Of a stretch of 64,000 nt of DNA, positions 34,765 to 43,264 are shown piece by piece; position 1 is the stretch's first letter, and each line of letters begins with the position of its first letter. Under the pieces are notes generated by a model that was given only the letters and a program-made list of their open reading frames with translations, had not been told where the DNA came from and did no database searches. A program made the translations under genes and the position numbers. Origin of the DNA: JAAXHB01 sp965214945 (GTDB taxonomy: Bacteria; Actinomycetota; Acidimicrobiia; Acidimicrobiales; Aldehydirespiratoraceae); the NCBI GenBank assembly GCA_965214945.1, contig OZ244029.1:2542001-2606000 (forward strand). The letters are read 5' to 3'.

Positions 34765-36819
34765 CTAGCGACCGGTCATGAGAGTCCGCTTCTGCTCCAC
34801 AAAATCCACCAGCAGATACTGGCCGAGGGTCGCTTTGGTGGTGAAGAACGCTCGTCCGCCGTTGATCTTCGACATCCGCTCCACGAACTGCACGAGGTAT
34901 GACTGAGCGTCGAGCATGAACGTGTTGATGCGTATCCGGTCGCGTGTGCATCTCGCCACCTCTGCCAGAGTTCGGCTGACCGTCTCACGGCTCGGCGGGT
35001 AGCTGAAGAACGGCTGGCCCGAAGTGGTGATGTGCGCGGTGGGCTCGCCGTCGGTGATCATGATGATCTGCTTGGTGCCGCTTTGGCGGGCCAGCATCCG
35101 CCGCGCCAGCATCAGGCCGTGCTGCATGTTGGTGCCGTACACGTAGTCCCAGGAGATCTCCGGCAGCTTCTCGGGCGGGAACTCCCGGGCCACCTCGCTG
35201 AACGACACCAGGCCCAGGTAGTCGCGCGGATAACGGGTGGAGATCAGCGAGTGCAGTGCCATCGCCACCTTCTTGGCCGGCAAGAAGTTGTCGCGCATCG
35301 GCATCGACAGCGACAGGTCGAGCATCAGCACCGTGGCGGAGCGCACCAGCCGCTCGGTTCGCTCCACCTCGAAGTCGTCGGGACGCAGGCGCACCGGAAC
35401 GCCGGCGCCTGAGCGCGCTACCGCATTGCGGATTGTTCGGGGGATGTGAAGGTTGAACGGGTCGCCGTACTCGTAGGGCTTGGAGCCGCTGCGGCGCTCG
35501 TGGCCGGTGCCGGAGATGCGAGCGGCGTGTCCGCCGAACCTGTCGGCGTCGAGCCGCGAGAACAGGTCACGCAACGCGCTCTGACCGATCTTTCGCACGG
35601 CTCGGGGGGTCAGCTCGAAACGGCCTTCACGGGTGTCGATCAGGCCCGCCTCGATGAGCATCCGGGCTGCTTCGGCCATGCGCTCAAGGCTCCGCGCCGC
35701 GTCGTCGCCGAGCAGCTCCCGGGCGGCGTCGAGATCTGCCTCCGCCAGGGCACCGGGGCTTGATGTGCTGCGCAGCAGGTTCTCAAGCTGATCGATGTCC
35801 TCCAGCTCGGACATCATCTCAACGGCGTGCCCGAAGTCGAGTGGGTCGATGCCGTCGAAGTCTTGCCGGCTGTCCCACCCGAGCTGCGGGAACATCTGCT
35901 GGAGGCTGCGGCCCAGATCGCTGAGCTGCCACTGCAGGTCCATGTCGGCTAGCAGCTGGTCGGAGAGCGCCTGCATCTGGTCGCGCTGCTCCGGGCTCAT
36001 CGAGTTGAGCAGAGCCTGCGCCGCGGCCATGCGGCGGGCTATCACCTCCACCAGTTCGTCGAGGCTCTTGGGGCCCTCCGGGAACAAGTGGCCGTGGCGC
36101 GCCATGAATCCGGCGAAGTCCGGCTCTTCGCCCCGGGCGCGCTGGGCCAGCATGCGGTTGAGTTCGGCGAGCATGTCCTTGAGGCGGGCCATGTCCTCAG
36201 GGGAGGCGCTGCCCATCTCACCGGCGACGCGGTCGAGGAACTGCTGCATGAACTGCTCCCTGAGCCGCGCCACGAGTTCGTCGAAACGCTGCTGCGCCTC
36301 GTCGCTTTGGAAGCTGTACCGATCGAAGGCTTTGATCTGGCCAGCAAGGTCGGGGGGGATCTGCTCCAGCTCGCGCTTCTTGCGCTTTGCGAGACCCGAC
36401 TTGAAGTCGGCTCGGCGCGTCTCGCCGGCGTCTCTGAGGGTGCTGGCCTGCTCCAGCTCGTCGTCCAGAGCACGACGCTCGGTGCGCACGATGTCTCGCA
36501 AAGCGTCGAGTATGTCGCCGTGCATGCCGTCCGGGTCGTGCCGCTTCAGCAGCTCGCGGCGCCGCTCGCGCAGGCGCTCGAGCATCTCGCGGATGCCCTG
36601 GATTGTTCGGCCCTGCCTATCGCGCAGGCCCTCGGCCATCATCCGGCGCAAAGCCGCATTGACGTCGCCGTGGTACAGCAGGTCATCGGCCAACTGCTCG
36701 AACATGCTCTCCGCGTCCAGGTCGAAGCCGGCCTGCGTGCCGTCCCAGCGCGAATACGCGAAGCGGGGCGGGTGCCGCGTGCGCAGCAGACGACGCCGGG
36801 CGTTACCGGGCACGATCAC
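34765..36819 (-). CDS. Von Willebrand factor A (VWA) domain protein, MoxR partner type
   Basis: A 684-residue protein. The long N-terminal part is helical and strongly charged (LERLRERRRELLKRHDPDGM, FDELVARLREQFMQQFLDRV). The C-terminal 190 residues are a VWA domain with a MIDAS site DLSLS (in TVLMLDLSLSMPMRDNFLP), TRYPRDYLGLVSF and MITDGEPTAH. Such proteins pair with MoxR AAA ATPases as metal-dependent chaperones or insertases. A MoxR-type gene lies 3.4 kb upstream on the same strand. GTG 36819 overlaps the PhyH stop by four bases, so it is translated with that dioxygenase. Confidence 0.85.
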   Translation of the reverse strand: MIVPGNARRRLLRTRHPPRFAYSRWDGTQAGFDLDAESMFEQLADDLLYHGDVNAALRRMMAEGLRDRQGRTIQGIREMLERLRERRRELLKRHDPDGMHGDILDALRDIVRTERRALDDELEQASTLRDAGETRRADFKSGLAKRKKRELEQIPPDLAGQIKAFDRYSFQSDEAQQRFDELVARLREQFMQQFLDRVAGEMGSASPEDMARLKDMLAELNRMLAQRARGEEPDFAGFMARHGHLFPEGPKSLDELVEVIARRMAAAQALLNSMSPEQRDQMQALSDQLLADMDLQWQLSDLGRSLQQMFPQLGWDSRQDFDGIDPLDFGHAVEMMSELEDIDQLENLLRSTSSPGALAEADLDAARELLGDDAARSLERMAEAARMLIEAGLIDTREGRFELTPRAVRKIGQSALRDLFSRLDADRFGGHAARISGTGHERRSGSKPYEYGDPFNLHIPRTIRNAVARSGAGVPVRLRPDDFEVERTERLVRSATVLMLDLSLSMPMRDNFLPAKKVAMALHSLISTRYPRDYLGLVSFSEVAREFPPEKLPEISWDYVYGTNMQHGLMLARRMLARQSGTKQIIMITDGEPTAHITTSGQPFFSYPPSRETVSRTLAEVARCTRDRIRINTFMLDAQSYLVQFVERMSKINGGRAFFTTKATLGQYLLVDFVEQKRTLMTGR

Positions 36820-38060
36820 CTGAGCCGGGCCTGACGTGCCATCTCCGAGCAGGGCCGGCGGCGCTCGTCGTGCTGGCGAAGCTCAGAGCGCAGGCGCTGA
36901 GGCGTCCAGCCCTCAACGAGGGCACGACTCACCAGGTCGGCCTGCGACGGCGGCGCCAGACCGTCGGTCGGCTGGTCGCGGTCGAGGTTGGTGGGGAACG
37001 CGTAGCCTTCAGCGCACGCCGCCACGACGTTCGCCACCTCTGTGCGGTTCATCGCAGAGGCCAGCCTTGACTTCAGCGTTGGGTAGACGGCGTTGACCAT
37101 GCGCGTGCGGTCGACGGCCTCGGTGGCCCGGCCGAACGCCGAGGACACCTGCAGCAGGTTGGCCATTCGGCGCACGTCGGATGTGTGGTTGCGCCCGGCT
37201 GCGTGAAATATCGCCGGGCTAAAAAACACAGCGTCGCCGATGCGCAGCTCGAGCTGCGCCCGGCGCTCGTGAAAATACTCGACGAACTCGGGACGCCGCC
37301 ATGCGAGGTAGCCCAGCTCGTACTTGTGCGAGTGCGGCAGATACATGGTCGGGCCCGTCTCCGCGGGCATATCGCAGTGCGCGACAGCGCCCTGCAGCGT
37401 GAGCAGCGGCGACAGAAGATGCGCGTGGCGGGGGAACATCTCGGCTTCGTCGTCGGTGAGGAAGCCCATGTGGTAGTCCCGGTGGGGATGCTGGGCCTCG
37501 CCGCCGGGGTTGACGACGTTGACCTGCGCGGTCATCTGATATCGAGGCCCGAGCCAGGCCTCGCAAGCGGCCGCCAAAGCGTCGCTGCTGTGATAGTCGA
37601 CGAACGCCTCGGGGTCGGCCACCGCCAACTTCTCCAGCGCGTTCCACACCCGGTCGTTGGCGCCGGGCTTGCCGTAGTGGTCGCCGGCGGGGCCGCCCTC
37701 CGCGCGCTGTTGGCTAATCAGAGCCCAGAACACCCGCGACACCGCCTCGACTGCCTCAGGCGCCACGGCGCCTTCGAGCACCACGATGCCGGGGCCCGAC
37801 ACCAGCGCCTCGGCCAGCTCGTGGGTCAGCTCCTGCCGGCAGGCGCGCGCCGACTCCGCCGCGTACACCGGCACGCCCTGATCGAGCCGCTCGACCATCG
37901 GGTAGTCGGAGATGTCCGCGGGCTGCTCCACCAAAGCCGCCAGGTCGTCGATAACGCAGTCGTGGCGCGACAGCGCGCGGTAGCGGCTTGCGCGCCGCGG
38001 CGGGCGCGGCCTGATGCCTGAGCGCGCCGCGGGCTGGGTCCGCTGGGCGGGGCTGGTCAT
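36816..38060 (-). CDS. Phytanoyl-CoA dioxygenase (PhyH) family Fe(II)/2-oxoglutarate oxygenase
   Basis: A 414-residue non-haem iron oxygenase. The iron-binding facial triad is visible as H193-x-D195 (in AQHPHRDYHMGF) and distal H286 (SPAIFHAAGRN). The 2-oxoglutarate-binding Arg is likely in TSDVRRMANLLQVSS. The double-stranded beta-helix is intact (VAHCDMPAETGPTMYLPHSH). The substrate is unknown: the family hydroxylates CoA esters, ectoine, halogenated or natural-product precursors. The stop overlaps the GTG of the VWA gene by four bases. The unusual pairing could mean that the VWA/MoxR machinery helps assemble this metalloenzyme; that is inference. Confidence 0.85.
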   Translation of the reverse strand: MTSPAQRTQPAARSGIRPRPPRRASRYRALSRHDCVIDDLAALVEQPADISDYPMVERLDQGVPVYAAESARACRQELTHELAEALVSGPGIVVLEGAVAPEAVEAVSRVFWALISQQRAEGGPAGDHYGKPGANDRVWNALEKLAVADPEAFVDYHSSDALAAACEAWLGPRYQMTAQVNVVNPGGEAQHPHRDYHMGFLTDDEAEMFPRHAHLLSPLLTLQGAVAHCDMPAETGPTMYLPHSHKYELGYLAWRRPEFVEYFHERRAQLELRIGDAVFFSPAIFHAAGRNHTSDVRRMANLLQVSSAFGRATEAVDRTRMVNAVYPTLKSRLASAMNRTEVANVVAACAEGYAFPTNLDRDQPTDGLAPPSQADLVSRALVEGWTPQRLRSELRQHDERRRPCSEMARQARLR

Positions 38061-38196
38061 CCGCCCTCACCGTACCGGCTGACTCGCCTCCGGGCCTGAG
38101 TGCCGTTACCGTTCACCGCAACCACACCAGCCGCGGCGTGCCAACCCCGCGAGCCGATACAGAACCCGTGAGCCGATACGGCAGAAAGGACCGCAG

Positions 38197-39036
38197 GTGC
38201 CCATAAATCCCGACGCAGCCGGCGCAGAAGGGCCCGAGACCGAGATCACCTGGACATCCAACCAGAGCCTGCTCTACGCCCTAGGCGTAGGCGCTGGCGC
38301 AGTCGACCCGACCGGGGCCGAGCTGGAGTTCACCACCGACAACAGCATCGGCGTCGCCCAGAGAGCGCTTCCCACCCAGGCCGTGATCGTCGGCGGGGCC
38401 TCCCTGCCCGACTTCGGTGACTACGAACTCGCAAACCTGCTGCACGGCGAGCAGCACTTAGCTCTGCACCAGGAGCTGCCGGCGGAGGGATCGGCCGTTG
38501 CCCGCGGCAAGGTCGCAGCGATCTACGACAAGACCAAGGCCGCTCTGGTGATCCTCGAGACCAACGTTCGCGATCACGGCGGCACGCCGATGTGGACCAG
38601 CCGCTCCGGGCTGTTCATCCGCGGCGAGGGGGGATGGGGAGGCGACCGAGGGCCGGCTTCGGACTGGAGGCTTCCCGACCGGCGACCCGACCACGTGGTG
38701 GGCTATGAAACCCGCGCCGACCAGGCGCTGCTCTACCGCCTCAGCGGCGACCGCAACCCGTTGCATTCCGATCCATCCTTCGCAGCTCTCGCCGGGTTCG
38801 ACAAGCCGATCCTTCACGGGCTGTGCACGTTCGGGTTCACCGGAAGAGCCCTGCTGCACACGCTCTGCGACAGCGACCCGGCCCGGTTCACGGCCGTCGG
38901 CGGCCGCTTCAAGGCACCGGTGACGCCCGGCGAGCGCCTCGACGTCCACATCTGGGAGGACGGCGACAGCGCGTTGTTCCAGACCCGGGTGGGAGACCGG
39001 GTGGTGTTCGACACCGGCGTGTTCGCGCGGCGCTGA
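38197..39036 (+). CDS. MaoC-like (R)-specific enoyl-CoA hydratase 2
   Basis: A 279-residue double hot-dog protein. The C-terminal half carries the hydratase 2 motif YRLSGDRNPLHSDPSFA at 180-196, with the catalytic Asp185 and His190, followed by FDKPILHGLCTFGFTGRALL. The N-terminal half is the degenerate substrate-binding hot-dog (NLLHGEQHLALHQELPAEGS). These enzymes hydrate trans-2-enoyl-CoA to (R)-3-hydroxyacyl-CoA in beta-oxidation of long or branched acids. It diverges from the PhyH gene, another enzyme of branched acyl-CoA metabolism in some organisms, and the GH1-like gene starts one base after its stop. The start is GTG 38197. Confidence 0.9.
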   Translation: MPINPDAAGAEGPETEITWTSNQSLLYALGVGAGAVDPTGAELEFTTDNSIGVAQRALPTQAVIVGGASLPDFGDYELANLLHGEQHLALHQELPAEGSAVARGKVAAIYDKTKAALVILETNVRDHGGTPMWTSRSGLFIRGEGGWGGDRGPASDWRLPDRRPDHVVGYETRADQALLYRLSGDRNPLHSDPSFAALAGFDKPILHGLCTFGFTGRALLHTLCDSDPARFTAVGGRFKAPVTPGERLDVHIWEDGDSALFQTRVGDRVVFDTGVFARR

Positions 39037-39037
39037 C

Positions 39038-40267
39038 TTGCGCGCCCGGCAGCTGCCAGACCGGGAGTTCATGTGGGGCGTGAGCGCGTCGTCGGTGTCC
39101 GCCGAGGGAGTAGCGCCGGCGGCTGACTGGTCCCGCTGGGAGCGCGATCGCCGCGTGCCGCGCTCGAGCGACGGCGCCGGCTTCGCCGTCGACTTCCGCG
39201 ACGACCTGGCCCGGCTCGCCGGGCTGGGATTCAACAGCATTCGCATCACCGTGGAATGGGCGCGCGTGGAGCCCGGCGCGGCGCGTTACGACAGCGACGC
39301 CGTCGACCACTATCTCGACATCGTCGACGCAGCGGCTGCGGCCGGGTTGGACGTGTGGCTGACGTTGCACCACACGTCGCTTCCAGGGTGGTACCTCGAT
39401 GATGAGGGCGGGCATGCCGATGCTGCGGCCCGTCAACGGTGGTGGGCGCGCCACGTCGACCGGATGGCCGAGGTGTTCGACGGTCGGGCGGCCGGATGGT
39501 GCCCCATCGAAGACCCGATCGGCTGGGCGGTGCGCGGCTACGGGCTGGGGACGCGGCCGCCGGGCCGCCGCAACACCGAGCAGGCAGCCGCGGCCGCCGA
39601 GGGCGCGATGCTGGCGTTGCACGAGGCATGCCGGCTGCTGGGATCGGGGACTCAGCCGGTGATGGCGGTGTTCGGCGCGCCGACTCTGCATCCGGCCCCG
39701 GAGGATCCCTCTGAGGCCCGCACCGCTGAGCGAGCAACGCGCCGCTGGGACGAACTCATCTGGGGTGTATGGATCCGGGCGCTGCGGGACTCGGCGCTGC
39801 GAGTGCCGGGACGCGCGCCGATCCAGACGCCGTTCTTCGAGACCGGACTCGACATCATCGGCCTGAGCCACGACCACCCGGTGGGGGTGACCGGCTCAGG
39901 CCGGTTCACTCACTGGCCGGCGTCGGCTCGCCGCTCCGCGGCCGGTTTCGCGCCGGAGCCGGCCGAACTCGGCGAAGCCGTTCACCGGGCCATCGGCGGG
40001 GTGCCGGCAGGCTTGGGTGTCGTCGTGGCCGCCAACGGGGTGCCCACCGAAGACGACGAATGGCGCGACACCGTGCTTGAAAAGGTGCTCGCAGTGGTGG
40101 AAGATGCCCGACGCTCAGGCCTGCTGGGCTATTTCCACGACAGCGCCGTGGACGGCTACGAATGGTCGCTCGGTTTTGACGCCCCGAGAGGCCTCATCAC
40201 CCGGGACCGGGTTGTGAAGCCCTCAGCCCGCCGCTTGGGCGCGGCGGCCGACGTCGACGGGCCCTGA
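39038..40267 (+). CDS. GH1-fold protein with altered catalytic residues
   Basis: A 409-residue protein whose whole length follows the family 1 glycosidase barrel: EFMWGVSASSVSAEG at the N-terminus, LAGLGFNSIRITVEWARVEP, GLDVWLTLHHTSLPGWYLDD, RGYGLGTRPPG and GLLGYFHDSAVDGYEWSLGF. The catalytic motifs are not canonical. The acid/base motif T-x-N-E-P is replaced by PIEDP (156-160), and the nucleophile motif T-E-N-G is VAANG (330-334), with Ala332 at the Glu position. It is therefore probably not a normal retaining beta-glucosidase; a binding or non-hydrolytic role is possible. Start TTG 39038 (one base after the MaoC stop) or ATG 39071. The 3' end overlaps the convergent MoxR gene by 71 bases. 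Confidence 0.75.
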   Translation: MRARQLPDREFMWGVSASSVSAEGVAPAADWSRWERDRRVPRSSDGAGFAVDFRDDLARLAGLGFNSIRITVEWARVEPGAARYDSDAVDHYLDIVDAAAAAGLDVWLTLHHTSLPGWYLDDEGGHADAAARQRWWARHVDRMAEVFDGRAAGWCPIEDPIGWAVRGYGLGTRPPGRRNTEQAAAAAEGAMLALHEACRLLGSGTQPVMAVFGAPTLHPAPEDPSEARTAERATRRWDELIWGVWIRALRDSALRVPGRAPIQTPFFETGLDIIGLSHDHPVGVTGSGRFTHWPASARRSAAGFAPEPAELGEAVHRAIGGVPAGLGVVVAANGVPTEDDEWRDTVLEKVLAVVEDARRSGLLGYFHDSAVDGYEWSLGFDAPRGLITRDRVVKPSARRLGAAADVDGP

Positions 40268-41699
40268 ACTGGGCCCTCGCGCCGACGGTGTCTTTGTTGA
40301 GACGCCTGTTGAGGTGCAGGCCCTCCAGCACCAGCTCCACACCGGACGCCAGCAGCTCCGGCGACTCCTTATGAGACCCGCCGTCGCCGACAAGCGCCCG
40401 GACGGTCGCCGCCAGGGCCGGGATCTGGTCGAGTAGCTGCAGGTAGGCGGCGTCGTCCACGTCTTCGCCGACGTCCACCACGAGACCGTCGTCGAAGGCG
40501 TCCACCACCTCGCCGTGCGTGACGGGCGGTACGCGGTCTCGGAACACCGCCAGCACCGCGGTGCGCAGCAGCCGCTCGAGCACCTCGGCGTCTCTGCCGT
40601 CTTCCAGCGTCTCGATCTCCACTTTGCCCGCGGTAGACGCGGCCAGCGCCTCCAGGTCGGTGACGCGGGGCACTGCATGATCGCCTCCGGCGCGCAGCGT
40701 GCGCCGCACGGCGTTGGCAACCATCGTCTCGTGGTTGGTGATGCTGACCCGCACTGACACGCCCGAGCGCTGCGACACCAGCGAGCTAGCCCTCGCCTCG
40801 TGCGTCAGACGCACGACGATTTCCGACATAAACGAGGGCACCGTCAGCGCAAGCTCCGAAGCGGCGTCGCCGGGCACGCCGTCGGCGCTGTCGGTAAGTG
40901 GCTCGGCTTCCTGCTCAACGATGGCCGCCTCCGTGTCGGTGTCGAGGGGATAGTGGGTGCGTATCTGGGCGCCGAAGCGATCCTTTAGGGGTGTGATGAT
41001 GCGACCGCGGTTGGTGTAGTCCTCGGGGTTCGCGGAGGCGACCAGCAACACGTCGAGCGGCAGGCGCACCTTGTAGCCGCGGATCTGGACGTCTCGCTCC
41101 TCCAGCACGTTCAGCAGGCCCACCTGGATGCGCTCAGCGAGGTCGGGCAGCTCGTTGATGGCAAAGATGCCGCGGTTGGAGCGCGGCACGAGCCCGTAGT
41201 GGACAGTGAGCTCGTCGGACAGGTAACGCCCTTCAGCCACCTTGATCGGGTCGACCTCGCCTATCAGGTCTGCGATGGACGTGTCGGGGGTGGCGAGCTT
41301 CTCGCCGAGTCGGTCGTCGCGGTGAACCCATGCAACGGGGGTGCGGTCGCCGTGTTCGGACACCAGCGCACGCGCCGCGGGCGAAACCGGCGCGTAGGGG
41401 TTGTCGTTAATCTCCGACCCGGCGACCACCGGCAGCCACTCATCTAGTAGCGCCGTGAGCGAGCGGATCATCCGCGTCTTGGCCTGGCCGCGCTCCCCCA
41501 GGAAGATCACGTCGTGACCCGCCAGCAGGGCGTTCTCAAGCTGTGGTATGACCGTGCTCTCAAAGCCGAGCACGCCGTGGCACAGCGGCTCGCCCGACCG
41601 GATGCGGGCGATCAGGTTGCGGCGGATCTCCCGGCGCACCGGCGTCGACATCCAGCCGCTGGCGCGCAGCTCGCCGAGCGTGCCGGGCCGCGACGACAT
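40197..41699 (-). CDS. MoxR-type / magnesium-chelatase-like AAA ATPase
   Basis: A 500-residue AAA+ protein. Walker A is atypical but recognisable as GERGQAKTRMIRSL; Walker B with sensor is NRGIFAINELPDLAERIQVGLLN; sensor 1 is VLLVASANPEDYTNRGRI; and the arginine-finger region is TPLKDRFGAQIRTHYPLD. This is the ChlI/MoxR pattern, extended by a C-terminal helical domain and a basic tail. It should act with the VWA-domain protein encoded at 34.8-36.8 kb as a chaperone-like remodelling pair. ATG 41699 is preferred. The basic Arg/Pro-rich C-terminus is encoded in the 71 bp that overlap the GH1-like gene. Confidence 0.85.
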   Translation of the reverse strand: MSSRPGTLGELRASGWMSTPVRREIRRNLIARIRSGEPLCHGVLGFESTVIPQLENALLAGHDVIFLGERGQAKTRMIRSLTALLDEWLPVVAGSEINDNPYAPVSPAARALVSEHGDRTPVAWVHRDDRLGEKLATPDTSIADLIGEVDPIKVAEGRYLSDELTVHYGLVPRSNRGIFAINELPDLAERIQVGLLNVLEERDVQIRGYKVRLPLDVLLVASANPEDYTNRGRIITPLKDRFGAQIRTHYPLDTDTEAAIVEQEAEPLTDSADGVPGDAASELALTVPSFMSEIVVRLTHEARASSLVSQRSGVSVRVSITNHETMVANAVRRTLRAGGDHAVPRVTDLEALAASTAGKVEIETLEDGRDAEVLERLLRTAVLAVFRDRVPPVTHGEVVDAFDDGLVVDVGEDVDDAAYLQLLDQIPALAATVRALVGDGGSHKESPELLASGVELVLEGLHLNRRLNKDTVGARAQFRARRRRPPRPSGGLRASQPGPG

Positions 41700-41883
41700 G
41701 CTCCGAACCTTAGCGGAGACCCGTTGCCATCTCCGGCGAGAGCCGTTCGAAACCACACCGAGCCGCCTCTAACCTTGCCAATACCCATGCGCTGCCGATA
41801 CCCATGCGCTGCCACGACCGCCCTGCGTCGAGACCTGCCAAAAGTAAGACCCTTCAAGAATCGAAAGATGATGTGCCGGCAGT

Positions 41884-41923
41884 CAGCAGATCACCCGTGA
41901 CCGCAGCAGATCACCCGTGACCG
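41884..41923. repeat. Perfect 2 x 20-bp tandem repeat
   Basis: CAGCAGATCACCCGTGACCG occurs twice in direct succession (41884-41903, 41904-41923). It spans the likely GTG start (41917) of the next gene and contains an identical GTG in the first copy, in another frame. Confidence 0.9.
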
Positions 41924-43257
41924 GCGTCGACCGCGCCGCCCAACACCCCGGCTACTGGCCTTCGGCATGGCCCGTCGAGTGTGGCGGCAACCGCCGCCAG
42001 AAGGCCGCCTCGGGACGCCTCGACGCGTCCGGTGGCGCGGCCTCGGTCACCACACGTCGCAACGGCCGCTGGAACGTGATGACGGTCGAGCGGGAACCCG
42101 GCCAGTGGTATCTGGGGGGCACGATGGCCTCATTCAGCGGGCCACGCCCCTTCGGCTGGGTTGAGCGAATAGATCCGACCACGCTCGAACCGCTCGCCAC
42201 GTCCGCTGAGCTTCCGTGCGGCGACCATGTGTGGTGCGGGGCGATCCTCGCCCATGCCAACGGCTCGATCTACTCGGTCAACGGGTCGTACCTTCACCGC
42301 CTCGATCCCGACGACCTGAGCGTGCTGGCCGAACGGCGGCTTCCCGTCGACCGCAGCCACAACGGGCTGCTGGCTCTGGCCGACGGCACGCTCATCACCA
42401 AAGACCTGCGCCTCGAAGGACAGGACGGCACCACGCTCACGCGAGTCGATCCCCAGACCCTCGATCTGGTCCACGACCCTGTTGTTTTGGCTGAGCCGTC
42501 GATGGGGCGCATCGCCGCCGATCTGACCCCCTCGGGTGCCGAATATGTGTATGTGCCCGGCGCCGAGCACGTCTGGCGGCTCACCGTGCACGACGAACGA
42601 CTCGATGTCGACGCCTGGAAGCCCCGCTACCGGCAGCCCCGCGACGTCTGGGGACTGGCCTGGGACTGCTGCCTGTCCGCCGACGCCTGCTGGGTGATGG
42701 ACTGCGGCGACGTCCAATCGGTGCGCCGAATACACAACGCCGAACCCAACGGGCGGTTCGCCGACCCTCCGGGCCGTGCCTTGTCGTGGCGGCTGCCCGC
42801 GCCCTGGCCGGGTGCCCAGCGGCTGCTGCGCATCTCGCTGACCGAGCCCGAACCCGACGGCGTTCAGTGGATCGAGCCCTTCGGTACGCCAGGCGGAGGG
42901 ATCATCGCACCGCCCGTTCACGTTGCCGAACACGACATAGCCGTCGCCTGGGACTCCGTCAACGGCGGGCTGGCCGGCATCCGCACATACGACGACGCCC
43001 TAGATGTCGTCTGGCATCTCGACATTCGGCCGTCGATGCAGCCGGTCGTGTTTCCCGACTCCGGCGAGCTGGCCATCAACGACTACACCGACGGTGGAAC
43101 CGACGACATCGTGATCGTCGACATCGCCACCGGCGCGCTGATCGACCGATGCCACACCGGCTCCCGCATCGGCAACGGCATGTTCCTCAGCCCCGACGGC
43201 AACAGAGGCCTCTTCTACTGCAGCACCCTCACCGTGGCGCACGTCACCTGGGCCTGA
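41917..43257 (+). CDS. Beta-propeller-like protein, function unknown
   Basis: A 446-residue protein without signal peptide. From about residue 60 it shows repeated blade-like units, each with a Gly-Asp or Asp-Gly turn and a hydrophobic strand: WVERIDPTTLEPLA, GSIYSVNGSYLHRLDPDDLS, GLLALADGTLITKDLRLEG and VWHLDIRPSMQPVVFPDSGE. This is the spacing of a six- or seven-bladed PQQ/SMP-30-like propeller. No catalytic metal motif is clear. Start is GTG 41917 or ATG 42079 (MTVEREPGQWYLGG), where the fold begins; the first 50 residues are low-complexity and may not be translated. It stands alone between divergent neighbours. Confidence 0.65.
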   Translation: MTGVDRAAQHPGYWPSAWPVECGGNRRQKAASGRLDASGGAASVTTRRNGRWNVMTVEREPGQWYLGGTMASFSGPRPFGWVERIDPTTLEPLATSAELPCGDHVWCGAILAHANGSIYSVNGSYLHRLDPDDLSVLAERRLPVDRSHNGLLALADGTLITKDLRLEGQDGTTLTRVDPQTLDLVHDPVVLAEPSMGRIAADLTPSGAEYVYVPGAEHVWRLTVHDERLDVDAWKPRYRQPRDVWGLAWDCCLSADACWVMDCGDVQSVRRIHNAEPNGRFADPPGRALSWRLPAPWPGAQRLLRISLTEPEPDGVQWIEPFGTPGGGIIAPPVHVAEHDIAVAWDSVNGGLAGIRTYDDALDVVWHLDIRPSMQPVVFPDSGELAINDYTDGGTDDIVIVDIATGALIDRCHTGSRIGNGMFLSPDGNRGLFYCSTLTVAHVTWA

Positions 43258-43264
43258 CCGTCAC

